A stretch of DNA of 64,000 bases. It comes from an uncultured Pelagibacteraceae bacterium (GTDB taxonomy: Bacteria > Pseudomonadota > Alphaproteobacteria > Pelagibacterales > Pelagibacteraceae). The translations under genes were made by a program, and so were the position numbers. The notes beneath the pieces were generated by a model. The model saw nothing but the letters and a program-made list of their open reading frames with translations, was not told where the DNA came from and ran no database searches. The stretch spans positions 248,001-312,000 of the forward strand of contig CACMZL010000001.1 of assembly GCA_902618205.1 (NCBI GenBank), given 5' to 3'. How positions within the stretch are numbered: position 1 is the stretch's first letter; each line of letters opens with the position of its first letter. This document shows, in pieces, positions 31,035 through 38,752 of the stretch.

Positions 31035-31202
31035 TTATTTTTTTATCGTCCAACCGTTTTTTTTTAATGCTTTAATCAAGTTTTCACGCATCTGATCTCT
31101 TGATGTTTTTTGATCACCTATCTTTTCAAAAAATACAGGTTCTAATCCCCTATCCTTCTTTGACTTAAAATAGTTTTTTATTGATTGTATTATTATTTTC
31201 AT
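31035..31202 (-). CDS. Small 55-aa basic protein of the tRNA-bounded segment
   Basis: An ATG at 31202 preceded by a strong AGGAGG (31206-31211 reverse) opens 55 codons: 'MKIIIQSIKNYFKSKKDRGL', then 'ENLIKALKKNGWTIKK'. The product is Lys-rich and helical; no family is recognised. The strong ribosome site is unusual in this genome and supports real translation. It ends just before the GC-rich hairpin. Confidence 0.55.
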   Translation of the reverse strand: MKIIIQSIKNYFKSKKDRGLEPVFFEKIGDQKTSRDQMRENLIKALKKNGWTIKK

Positions 31203-31298
31203 TTGCCTCCTTTAGCGTTGTGTTTAAAGTCCCAGCAAGTAGAGTTTTTTTCTAAATCAGGACTATTTAGATTATAGTTAATTGAAAATAATATTCTA

Positions 31299-31709
31299 TT
31301 AAAATATGTTTTTCTTTTTTTGCTCTTCTATCTCTTTTTTAATATAATTTTCAAAGTATTTCACAGGATCAAAATTTTCAGACAGCGGCACACAACTCAT
31401 ACTTGGATTATAGATTTTTCCATCTTCTCTCCACATACTCCAAACTTCATCTTCAGTCCTATCCCAAAACTCTATAAGTCGCAGCTTTCTGATGACTTCA
31501 ACTTTATTATTTTTAAATTTATCTTTAGACCATAAAAATATTTTTTGAGCTGATTTATCATCATCTGAAATTAAAAAATATACACTTTGCGCTTTAGGAT
31601 GTTCAACATATTTGCACTCAATTCTTTTAACTTTTATTGGACCACCATCATCTGCAAATACAGCTGGAATAAAAAAAATTATATAAAATAATATTATAAA
31701 AAATCTCAC
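31299..31709 (-). CDS. Secreted protein of unknown function
   Basis: A 136-residue protein with a clear signal peptide (residues 1-19, 'MRFFIILFYIIFFIPAVFA' then DD). The mature part is charged, with two Cys ('IECKYVEHP', 'PSMSCVPLS'), which could form a periplasmic disulfide. The Trp-rich centre 'IEFWDRTEDEVWSMWREDGKIYN' and the Lys/Glu-rich tail show no known family. It is cargo of the tRNA-bounded segment and shares a 35-bp upstream repeat with the next gene. Confidence 0.55.
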   Translation of the reverse strand: MRFFIILFYIIFFIPAVFADDGGPIKVKRIECKYVEHPKAQSVYFLISDDDKSAQKIFLWSKDKFKNNKVEVIRKLRLIEFWDRTEDEVWSMWREDGKIYNPSMSCVPLSENFDPVKYFENYIKKEIEEQKKKNIF

Positions 31710-31720
31710 TTTTTTATCTT

Positions 31721-31755
31721 ATCAGTAGACCACCAGTGGACAAATATATATGTTT
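31721..31755. repeat. 35-bp direct repeat, copy 1 (gtagaccaccagtggac type)
   Basis: This copy agrees with 32302-32336 at 31 of 35 positions. Both copies lie 11 bp upstream of a leftward secreted-protein gene and together flank the 178-aa gene. The unit itself contains tandem (a)gtggacca motifs. It may be a shared promoter/operator or a recombination site of a gene cassette. Confidence 0.6.
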
Positions 31756-32290
31756 AACTGACAGTTTTGTGAAACTCTGAGTTTTTTAGTGGTTTTTTGA
31801 ATTGCTTTTTATCAAGGTTATAACATTTTCCAAACCAGCCAAAAATGTTTTTCGAAAGACTATTTTCTACTACTTCAGTTGTGCTATGATTTCCACTAGC
31901 TACCCAACTACCTCCATCAAAATTAATGTTTAATGTGAAATATGATTTAAAATTTTTGGTTTCCCAAATATCCTCAAAATCAAACCTTCTAATCTTTCCC
32001 TTTTCAGAATAGTTTCCATCACTCATTGAAAACTTATCTTTTTTTCCTTTTTCGTTAATTAAATAAAGTTTAAGTTTTTTAATACTTTTAATTGGTTTTT
32101 CACTTTTGGTTAGATCGAATTCCTCTTTAAATTCTACGAATAAAACTCTGTCTTGCAATAAAGCTCCCACGTTTAAATCACCAGCTTTAACAGTTGTAAT
32201 TTTGGGAATACACCTCAAAATTAATTCTTCAGCAGCAGTACTTGTAGATATAAACGAAACTAAAAATAAAATTCCAAAAATTTTTCTCAT
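31754..32290 (-). CDS. Secreted protein of unknown function
   Basis: A 178-residue protein with a signal peptide (residues 1-20, 'MRKIFGILFLVSFISTSTAA'). The mature part begins 'EELILRCIPKITTV' and has a second Cys near the end ('WFGKCYNLDKKQF'). The pattern 'FTLNINFDGGSWVASGNHSTT' suggests a small beta-barrel or beta-sandwich that might bind a ligand. Similar small periplasmic proteins are common in SAR11 but I do not recognise a family. It is flanked by the 35-bp repeats. Confidence 0.55.
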   Translation of the reverse strand: MRKIFGILFLVSFISTSTAAEELILRCIPKITTVKAGDLNVGALLQDRVLFVEFKEEFDLTKSEKPIKSIKKLKLYLINEKGKKDKFSMSDGNYSEKGKIRRFDFEDIWETKNFKSYFTLNINFDGGSWVASGNHSTTEVVENSLSKNIFGWFGKCYNLDKKQFKKPLKNSEFHKTVS

Positions 32291-32301
32291 AAAACTATAT
32301 T

Positions 32302-32336
32302 ATCAGTGGACCACCAGTGGACCAATAATTATGTTT
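32302..32336. repeat. 35-bp direct repeat, copy 2
   Basis: This copy contains two full agtggacca units in tandem with 11-bp periodicity (32304 and 32315). See the copy at 31721. It lies 11 bp upstream of the 178-aa gene and 25 bp from the truncated tRNA. Confidence 0.6.
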
Positions 32337-32360
32337 GCTTAAATTAATTAGGAAATCTAG

Positions 32361-32423
32361 GGGATCGAACCACTGACCTCGGGCTTATGAGTCCCGCGCT
32401 CTAACCAACTGAGCTACCCCGCC
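32361..32423 (-). pseudogene. Truncated tRNA-Met (first 63 nt, no acceptor 3' strand)
   Basis: The sequence is identical to the intact tRNA-Met from its 5' end into the 3' strand of the T-stem, then diverges (ctagatttcc on the leftward strand), so the T-stem and acceptor stem cannot close. The -10-like tttata of its promoter (32439-32444 reverse) is kept. This is the expected remnant when an element inserts within the 5' part of a tRNA gene. Confidence 0.85.
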
Positions 32424-32428
32424 TTAAA
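32361..32428. repeat. 68-bp direct repeat, copy 2
   Basis: This copy is identical to 30826-30893, 1,535 bp apart. It joins host sequence (a small basic-protein gene at 32475) on its right. The perfect identity over a functional tRNA part, against 86% in the promoter part, may reflect selection or recent recombination. Confidence 0.9.
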
Positions 32429-32474
32429 TAATTGTTGGTTTATACTACTTTTATTTTTTGATGCAAACAAGATT

Positions 32475-32588
32475 TCACTTGTTCTTTTTCTTATCTTTTT
32501 TAATTTTTCTTTTTTCCTTTAGAGAAAGTTTAGCTTTTTTCATTACACTAGAGTCTTTAAATGATTTTCCACTATATCTTTTTGACAT
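32475..32588 (-). CDS. Very small, highly basic protein
   Basis: An ATG at 32588 opens 37 codons ('MSKRYSGKSFKDSSVMKKAK', then 'EKRKIKKDKKKNK'). Over 40% of residues are Lys or Arg. It starts directly after the stop of the 149-aa gene, so it is probably co-transcribed. Small Lys-rich proteins of this type may bind RNA or ribosomes. No family is recognised. Confidence 0.5.
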   Translation of the reverse strand: MSKRYSGKSFKDSSVMKKAKLSLKEKRKIKKDKKKNK

Positions 32589-33038
32589 TTAATTTAATTG
32601 TTCAAAGAACTTATCTTTTAATTGATAGGTAAAAGGATATTCTTTTCCAAGTGGTTGGAATTTAGTCTTAATTACTATTACGTTTTGCTTATCAAGTTTA
32701 AATTTCCATGTTAATTTGATGTCTCCTGAAAACACTCTTAACTTGCCTAAGTTTGTAAATCTCCATCCATCTTCTGAAATAACTTTTCCATCTTGGTATC
32801 TTTTGTAATTTTTTTCATCAAATATATATGTTACAACACCTTGATTTCTCTCATCTTCAAGAGTTATTGCATAATTATTTAAAAATTCCGCCGTTTGAGA
32901 CTTATTCAAACTTTTCTTAGTTATAGATTTTAAAAAATCAGTAGTTTTATCAATGGTATCATCTATTTTATCTTTAGCTATTGAGATCGATGATAAAAAA
33001 AGAAAAATGGAAAGAATGCTAAATATTTTTTTAAACAT
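32589..33038 (-). CDS. Secreted protein of unknown function
   Basis: A 149-residue protein with a signal peptide (residues 1-21, 'MFKKIFSILSIFLFLSSISIA' then KD). The mature part is helical at first ('DKIDDTIDKTTDFLKSITKKSLNKSQTAEFLNNYA') and then beta-rich with 'GDIKLTWKFKLDKQNVIVIK'. It lies 3 nt behind the AEC carrier gene. A periplasmic role is likely; the family is not recognised. Confidence 0.5.
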   Translation of the reverse strand: MFKKIFSILSIFLFLSSISIAKDKIDDTIDKTTDFLKSITKKSLNKSQTAEFLNNYAITLEDERNQGVVTYIFDEKNYKRYQDGKVISEDGWRFTNLGKLRVFSGDIKLTWKFKLDKQNVIVIKTKFQPLGKEYPFTYQLKDKFFEQLN

Positions 33039-33041
33039 ACT

Positions 33042-33968
33042 TTAATAATTTAATAAATTTATTGTAAATAAAAAGGTAAATATTGAAGCAAATGTTGAAA
33101 TAAATATTGCCTTAATAATATTTTCTGGACTTACATTATATGCAGAACACATAACAATTGAGGTAGCTCCACATGGGCCAACACTAACCAACAAAGCTCC
33201 AGCAAAATTTATTGGATTTGATAAGCTAAAGAATGTGTACCCTAAAATTAGCAAAATCAGTGGTGATATAATAAGTTTTAATATTGAAATAGTAATTGTT
33301 AATTTATTGAAAACTTTTTTTGAGTAAAAAGATAGAATAATACCAATTGCAAATAGCCCAACTGGCATCACACATGCTGCTAGTCTTTGAAGAATATATT
33401 CAAATGGGGTTTCGTCTATATTGATTTTTGAAATTCTTATTATCAATCCAATTAAAATTGCTAATATCATTGGATTTAATATTAAATTTTTTAAAAACTG
33501 AAATAGTTTAATTTTTTTTTTAACAGTAAGCTCTAAAAAGAAACTAACTATGGATAATAAAACTACACTATCCATTAAAATAATACCTGATATTTGAGTT
33601 ATCGTGCTTCCAGCAAAGAAAATTTCTGCAATAGGTAAGACTAATATTACGTGATTAGATAAAGCAACTGTTAGGGCCCAAATAATAGATTCTTGCATTG
33701 ATCTTTTGAAAGTATTTTTAGTTAATGCGAAAGCAAATATTCCACTCGTTAATTGCATTAAAAAATATGATGAAATTTGAGACACATCTATTTCCCCAAC
33801 ATCACTTTGTGCAACTAGTTTTATGATTAAAGCTGGTACCGCTATATAAAATGAAAATAAATTAAATATTCTAGCCTTTTGTAAATCAAATATTTTAATA
33901 TATCCTAAAAGATAACCTATAAGCGTAATGCCTATAAATGGTGTTAATCCTAGAAATACCTGAAACAT
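33042..33968 (-). CDS. AEC (auxin efflux carrier) family permease
   Basis: A 308-residue membrane protein with about ten hydrophobic segments in two five-helix repeats. The starts of both halves are visible ('FIGITLIGYLLGYIKIFD' and 'ILNPMILAILIGLIIRI'), and a family-like 'ALLVSVGPCGATSIVMCSAYNV' lies near the end. Bacterial AEC carriers export or take up organic acids such as malate or malonate. It shares its first base with the stop of the dioxygenase gene upstream, so the two are coupled. Confidence 0.75.
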   Translation of the reverse strand: MFQVFLGLTPFIGITLIGYLLGYIKIFDLQKARIFNLFSFYIAVPALIIKLVAQSDVGEIDVSQISSYFLMQLTSGIFAFALTKNTFKRSMQESIIWALTVALSNHVILVLPIAEIFFAGSTITQISGIILMDSVVLLSIVSFFLELTVKKKIKLFQFLKNLILNPMILAILIGLIIRISKINIDETPFEYILQRLAACVMPVGLFAIGIILSFYSKKVFNKLTITISILKLIISPLILLILGYTFFSLSNPINFAGALLVSVGPCGATSIVMCSAYNVSPENIIKAIFISTFASIFTFLFTINLLNY

Positions 33969-34756
33969 TATTGGACAGTAATTCTATGCATAATTCTATT
34001 ACCTTTAAAGGCCGTTGCTTGATGTAGCATAGATCTGTTATCCCAAATGGCTAATTGGTTCTTTTCCCATTCTAAAGAATATTGAAAACTTTTTTTTAAT
34101 TGGTGTTTAAATAAATAAGTTTTTAATTTTTTATCAATTTTGCTGTTATTAAAACGAATAAAGTGTCCAGGACTACAGTATAAAGTATATTTACTATTTA
34201 TTTTTCTTATTAATTTATGCTTTGAAATAAGTTCTTTGGCTTTTTTTCCCTTTTCTTTCTCTCTTTCTAATCTTGTTACAGAAATGGGTCCTTCAGAAGA
34301 AAATATACATTTTTCGTTTTTAAACTTTCTTTTAAAGTTTGCTGGTAATTTATCATAAGCTAAATATTGGGAACAAAAATCTGTGTTTGCCTGACCTTTT
34401 TTTGGAACTAATTTAGATAATAACATAGTAAATCTAGGTGGTTTTTTAGTATAAATTGAGTCAGTATGAAATTGCTCACCAAAACTAGGGCCTTTATCTG
34501 TAGATTTTCTTTGAACAACAGTTATTTGAGGATATTTTTTATTCAATCCTTTAAGTCTTGGATAATTTGCAAGTTTTCCAAATTTTTTTGCAAATTTTAC
34601 ATAATGATCTGAACTCAATTTTTGGTTTCTAAAATAAATCATCCCATATTTTGAAAGAGCAGATTTTATTTTTTTTAATGTAAAATTATTAATTTTATTT
34701 AAATCACAGATTAATTCTGCACCTATATTTTTTTTATTAGGAATAATTTTAAGCAT
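33968..34756 (-). CDS. TauD/TfdA-type Fe(II)/2-oxoglutarate dioxygenase
   Basis: A 262-residue enzyme. The iron triad can be read: His97 and Asp99 in 'FGEQFHTDSIY' and His245 in 'DNRSMLHQATAF', with an Arg about ten residues later for 2-oxoglutarate. The pattern 'YGMIYFRNQKLSSDHYVKFAKKFGKL' is typical of the family. The substrate cannot be told; taurine, other sulfonates or carboxylates are known for relatives. It overlaps the hydrolase gene upstream by 8 nt and the AEC carrier downstream by 1 nt, suggesting one uptake/oxidation unit. Confidence 0.85.
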   Translation of the reverse strand: MLKIIPNKKNIGAELICDLNKINNFTLKKIKSALSKYGMIYFRNQKLSSDHYVKFAKKFGKLANYPRLKGLNKKYPQITVVQRKSTDKGPSFGEQFHTDSIYTKKPPRFTMLLSKLVPKKGQANTDFCSQYLAYDKLPANFKRKFKNEKCIFSSEGPISVTRLEREKEKGKKAKELISKHKLIRKINSKYTLYCSPGHFIRFNNSKIDKKLKTYLFKHQLKKSFQYSLEWEKNQLAIWDNRSMLHQATAFKGNRIMHRITVQ

Positions 34757-35624
34757 TTTTTAAAAAGAAATTTTTTAATTGTTTAATTGTTTCTTTGGGA
34801 TTTTGCTCTGGTATAAAATGTCCAGATTTAACAGCAACACCTAAAACTTTTTTATTTGAATATTTTTGCCAAATTTTAATTGGTTTAAATTGTTTACCTA
34901 TAACACCATTTTTTCCCCATAATACTTGAACAGGAATATTTAATTTTTTCTTTCGATCGTATCTGTCATGATCAAGATCAATAGTTGCAGATGCTCTATA
35001 ATCCTCGCAAGATCCATGTATTCTCTTTGGTTGCTTAAAGCACTTTAGATAGCCCTCTTCAACTTTCCCAAACTTATGATTCCCAGACCATTTATCTAAG
35101 CAATACTTCATCCATTTTCTTGGATCACTCATTATCATTCTTTCAGGTAACCACTTTGGCTGAATTAAAAAAAACCAATGAAAGTATGCTTTTGCAAAAT
35201 CTCTTGTTGTTAATTCATACATATCTAAAGTTGGACAAATATCTAATACACTTAGAGCAAGCACGTTTTTTTTATGATCTCTTGCCAATCTATGAGCAAC
35301 TCTTCCGCCCCTATCATGGCCAGCAACAAAAAATTTTGCATATCCTAATTTTACCATCATTTGTTTCATATCACTTGCCATTTCTCTTTTTGAATAATTA
35401 AAATGCTTACTATCAGATGAAGGTGCTAAACTATTTCCATAACCTCTAAGGTCTGCTGCAACCACTGTAAAACTTTTAGATAACTCTGGTGCTGTTTTGT
35501 GCCACATTAAATGTGTTTGAGGGTAACCATGGAGTAATAATAAAGGTGGTCCATCTCCTTTAACTTTACAAAAGACTTTCCCTTTTTTAACTTTTATGTA
35601 TCTGCTCTTAAATCCTTTAAACAT
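34749..35624 (-). CDS. Alpha/beta hydrolase, haloacetate dehalogenase-like
   Basis: A 291-residue protein. The oxyanion motif 'LLHGYPQTHLMWHK' (31-43), the nucleophile elbow 'AGHDRGGRVAHRLARDH' with Asp104, and His269 in 'SGHFIPEQNP' are all visible. The H-D-R-G-G-R signature is that of fluoroacetate/haloacetate dehalogenases, with an Asp nucleophile. Other members of the same group act on different esters or epoxides, so the substrate is open. It heads the leftward hydrolase-dioxygenase-carrier operon, divergent from guaC. Confidence 0.8.
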   Translation of the reverse strand: MFKGFKSRYIKVKKGKVFCKVKGDGPPLLLLHGYPQTHLMWHKTAPELSKSFTVVAADLRGYGNSLAPSSDSKHFNYSKREMASDMKQMMVKLGYAKFFVAGHDRGGRVAHRLARDHKKNVLALSVLDICPTLDMYELTTRDFAKAYFHWFFLIQPKWLPERMIMSDPRKWMKYCLDKWSGNHKFGKVEEGYLKCFKQPKRIHGSCEDYRASATIDLDHDRYDRKKKLNIPVQVLWGKNGVIGKQFKPIKIWQKYSNKKVLGVAVKSGHFIPEQNPKETIKQLKNFFLKNA

Positions 35625-35746
35625 TTATTTACTTTAATATATATTTTTATTATTCAATCAGTAATTTTAAAATTGTTCAAATACAACGTTAATAAGGTCA
35701 ATTATTAAATTGAATTATCATTCATTGGATGTATACCTTCATTTTT

Positions 35747-36781
35747 GTGAGAATAGAAGAAGAGCTAAAACTAGATTATTCCGACGTACTTTTTAGACCT
35801 AAAAGAAGCACTCTTAAAAGTAGAAAAGATGTTAATTTAAAGAGAACTTATCGTTTTAAATACAGTAAAAATGAATGGTCTGGAATTCCTATAATGGCAG
35901 CTAACATGGATGGTGTAGGTGTGCTTGGTGTTGCTGAAAAATTATCTGATTATGGAATGATTACATGTTTGACAAAACAACATGATGTAAAGAAAATTAA
36001 ACAATTTAAAAAAATAAAATCAATATATCCAAATGTAGCTTTAAGTATTGGAACAAAAAAAGAAGATTTTCAAAATTTAGATAAAGTTTTAAAAGAATTT
36101 AGTTTCATTAAATTCATTTGTATTGATGTTGCAAACGGATATTCAGAACATTTTAGTAAATTTTTAAAATCTGTTAGAGATAAATATCCAACGAAAACAA
36201 TAATTGCAGGTAACGTTGTTACTGCTGATATGACTCAAGAATTAATTTTATCCGGTGCAGATATTGTTAAAGTTGGGATTGGACCAGGAAGTGTTTGTAC
36301 GACGCGTATACAAACTGGAGTTGGCTATCCTCAATTAAGTGCAGTAATAGAATGCGCAGATGCAGCTCATGGATTAGGTGCGCATATAATTGCAGATGGC
36401 GGATGCACATGTCCAGGTGATGTTGCTAAAGCATTTGGAGGAGGAGCTGATTTTGTTATGCTTGGAGGAATGTTTGCAGGCCATGATGAAGGTAAAGGAA
36501 AATTAGTAAAATCTAATGGTTCTAAATATGTCGAATTTTATGGATCGAGTTCTGAAACAGCTAACAATAAACATTACGGCGGACTATCAGACTACAGAAG
36601 TAGCGAAGGAAGAACAGTCAGAGTGAAGTACCGTGGTAAAATTAATGATACCATTTTAAATATTTTAGGTGGTGTGAGAAGTAGTTGTACGTATGTTGGT
36701 GCACCCTCTTTAAAACAATTAAGTAAGTGCACAACTTTTGTCAGAGTTACTAAGCAATTTAACGATACATTCACTAAATAA
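35747..36781 (+). CDS. guaC: GMP reductase
   Basis: A 344-residue enzyme from the GTG at 35747, aligned with the E. coli GuaC start (MRIEEDLKL); the frame is open for six codons upstream to an ATG at 35729. It shows '[12 protein letters not shown]', the catalytic loop '[36 protein letters not shown]', '[26 protein letters not shown]' and the GMP-binding 'FYGSSSE'. It converts GMP to IMP with NADPH. It is a full-length cytosolic purine-salvage enzyme. The next gene starts directly after its stop. Confidence 0.95.
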   Translation: MRIEEELKLDYSDVLFRPKRSTLKSRKDVNLKRTYRFKYSKNEWSGIPIMAANMDGVGVLGVAEKLSDYGMITCLTKQHDVKKIKQFKKIKSIYPNVALSIGTKKEDFQNLDKVLKEFSFIKFICIDVANGYSEHFSKFLKSVRDKYPTKTIIAGNVVTADMTQELILSGADIVKVGIGPGSVCTTRIQTGVGYPQLSAVIECADAAHGLGAHIIADGGCTCPGDVAKAFGGGADFVMLGGMFAGHDEGKGKLVKSNGSKYVEFYGSSSETANNKHYGGLSDYRSSEGRTVRVKYRGKINDTILNILGGVRSSCTYVGAPSLKQLSKCTTFVRVTKQFNDTFTK

Positions 36782-37855
36782 ATGAAAGAATATTCAATAG
36801 CGTCAATTGCTGGTGACGGAATTGGAAAAGAAGTTGTACCTGAAGCGCAAAAAATTTTAAGAGAAATTTCTCAGCAACATCAATTTAAATTAAATATAGA
36901 AGATTATGATTTTGCATCATGTGATTATTATGAAAAACATGGAAAAATGATGCCAGACGACTGGAAAGAAAAGCTCACTAAACACGATGCAATTTTCTTT
37001 GGTGCAGTTGGCATGCCAGATAAATACCCTGACCACATAACACTTTGGGGATCATTGTTAAAATTTAGAAGAGAGTTTGATCAATTTATTAACTTAAGAC
37101 CCGTAAAACTTTTTGAAGGTGTTAATGCACCACTAGCTAGTAAAAAACCTGGTGATATTGACATGATAATTGTTAGAGAAAATACTGAAGGTGAATACTC
37201 ATCAGTCGGTGGAAGAATGTATCAGGGAACTGATAGAGAAGTTGTTATTCAAGAAACAGTAATGTCAAAATATGGAATAGATAGAGTTCAACAATTTGCA
37301 TTTGAATTAGCTAAAAAAAGAAAAAGAAAAAAACTAACAAGTGCTACTAAGTCTAATGGTATATCAATAACAATGCCTTATTGGGATGAGAGATTTAACG
37401 AAAATAAGAAAAATTACTCTGATGTAGAAACTGATCAATATCATATCGATATATTGGCTGCTAGATTTGTTTTAAGTCCTGAACGCTTTGATGTGATAGT
37501 TGCATCGAACCTTTTTGGCGATATTTTATCAGATCTCGGGCCAGCATGTACTGGAACTATTGGAATTGCACCATCTGGAAATATTAATCCAACAAATAAA
37601 TACCCATCTTTATTTGAACCCGTTCATGGATCCGCACCAGATATTGCGGGACAAGGGATAGCTAATCCAATTGGTCAAATTTGGTCAGCTGCAATGATGT
37701 TAGATTACTTAGGTGAAAAAGAAGCTTCTGATAGAGTAATAAATTCAATTGAATTAACTCTTAAAGATAAAAACAGTCGAACAAAAGATCTTCAAGGCTC
37801 TAGTAATACAGAACAATGTTCAAAAAAAATTTTAGATAATCTTAGTTCAGTCTAA
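36782..37855 (+). CDS. Tartrate/D-malate dehydrogenase family protein
   Basis: A 357-residue member of the isocitrate/isopropylmalate dehydrogenase family. 'IAGDGIGKEVVPEA' is the nucleotide-side start; 'LWGSLLKFRREFDQFINLRPVKLFEG' and 'IIVRENTEGEYSSVGGRMYQGT' are specific to the tartrate dehydrogenase/D-malate dehydrogenase (TtuC/DmlA) branch rather than LeuB; 'NLFGDILSDLGPACTGTIGIAPSGNI' is the metal/NAD part. It oxidises and decarboxylates D-malate or tartrate with NAD. The gene follows guaC by 0 nt, yet a functional link is not clear. Confidence 0.85.
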   Translation: MKEYSIASIAGDGIGKEVVPEAQKILREISQQHQFKLNIEDYDFASCDYYEKHGKMMPDDWKEKLTKHDAIFFGAVGMPDKYPDHITLWGSLLKFRREFDQFINLRPVKLFEGVNAPLASKKPGDIDMIIVRENTEGEYSSVGGRMYQGTDREVVIQETVMSKYGIDRVQQFAFELAKKRKRKKLTSATKSNGISITMPYWDERFNENKKNYSDVETDQYHIDILAARFVLSPERFDVIVASNLFGDILSDLGPACTGTIGIAPSGNINPTNKYPSLFEPVHGSAPDIAGQGIANPIGQIWSAAMMLDYLGEKEASDRVINSIELTLKDKNSRTKDLQGSSNTEQCSKKILDNLSSV

Positions 37856-37870
37856 AATTTAATCAAAATT

Positions 37871-38752
37871 ATGAATTTAATTAAAAATAAATCTATTGCC
37901 AAAGTTATAATTTTATCAATATCAGGTTTTTTTATTTTAGTTTGCCAAGACTCTACTGCAAAATATTTAGGAACATTAATGCCATTAAATCAAGTAATTT
38001 GGGGCAGATTTTTTTTTCATTTTGTTATTATTTTAATTTTATTTGCTGTGTTAAAACCGAAATTGAATTTAAAAAAAAATTTCAATATCAATATTATTAG
38101 ATCTATACTAATGGTTTTTGCTACTTTTTTTTTCATTCATTCTTTACAAAAATTTGACCTTGTAGATATCTATGTGGTTTTCTTCTCAGCTCCATTAATA
38201 GTATCAATTCTGACAGCATTGTTTTTAAAAGATATCCTTTCTCTTAAAGGTATAATTTTAATGTTGTTAAGCTTTGGATGTATAATTTATTCAATGAGTC
38301 CAAGTATGAAAGTTTTAAGTTTAGACTTAATTTTTCCTTTAGTACCACCAGTATGTTGGGCTTTATATCAATTTTTTACAAAATTTATTTCTGGTAATAA
38401 TGATCCTTTAGTGGCGTTATTTTATGCTGCTGTTGTAGGGGCTATTGTTTTTTCTATTTATGTAATTTTAGACTGGACTCCTATTGAAAATAAAAGGTTG
38501 TGGGTTTGGTTGATATTTTTAGGTGTATTAGGTTTTACTAGTCACCTTTTAATTATATTTGCAATTCAACTATCAAATTTATCTTTTGTAACTAATTTTC
38601 AATATTCACAGTTAATTTGGTCAACATTAATCAATTTTTATATTTTTGGTGTACCTTTTGATTTTAATAAAATTTTTGGAGTTATTGGAATAATAGTTTT
38701 TGGAGTTTTATTTGTTCAAGTCGAAAGTAGAAAGAAGAAAATTAGTTCTTAA
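37871..38752 (+). CDS. EamA/DMT-family transporter
   Basis: A 293-residue protein with ten hydrophobic helices in two EamA halves. The first half shows 'MPLNQVIWGRFFFHFVIILI' and 'FFIHSLQKFDLVDIYVVFFSAPLIVSILTALFLKD', characteristic of drug/metabolite exporters such as the RhaT-like group. The substrate is unknown. Its 3' end overlaps the converging dehydrogenase gene by 11 nt, so the two transcripts collide in a terminator-free junction. Confidence 0.85.
   Translation: MNLIKNKSIAKVIILSISGFFILVCQDSTAKYLGTLMPLNQVIWGRFFFHFVIILILFAVLKPKLNLKKNFNINIIRSILMVFATFFFIHSLQKFDLVDIYVVFFSAPLIVSILTALFLKDILSLKGIILMLLSFGCIIYSMSPSMKVLSLDLIFPLVPPVCWALYQFFTKFISGNNDPLVALFYAAVVGAIVFSIYVILDWTPIENKRLWVWLIFLGVLGFTSHLLIIFAIQLSNLSFVTNFQYSQLIWSTLINFYIFGVPFDFNKIFGVIGIIVFGVLFVQVESRKKKISS

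Larger units (their letters stand above)
30894..32428. mobile_element. 1.5-kb segment bounded by 68-bp tRNA-Met direct repeats
   Basis: Positions 30826-30893 and 32361-32428 are identical over 68 bp: the first 63 nt of tRNA-Met plus 5 nt upstream. Recombination between them would remove 1,535 bp and leave one intact tRNA-Met with the promoter at 32430-32472. The segment holds three small genes (55, 136, 178 aa), several GTGGACC motifs and a GC-rich hairpin, but no recombinase. It behaves like an island whose core lies in the 5' part of the tRNA gene. A simple tandem duplication of the tRNA with later cargo is an alternative. Confidence 0.55.

Noticed and set aside
35625-35746. Purine riboswitch before guaC
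   Set aside because: The leader is AT-rich and lacks the paired loops of a purine aptamer; no stable stem could be drawn.
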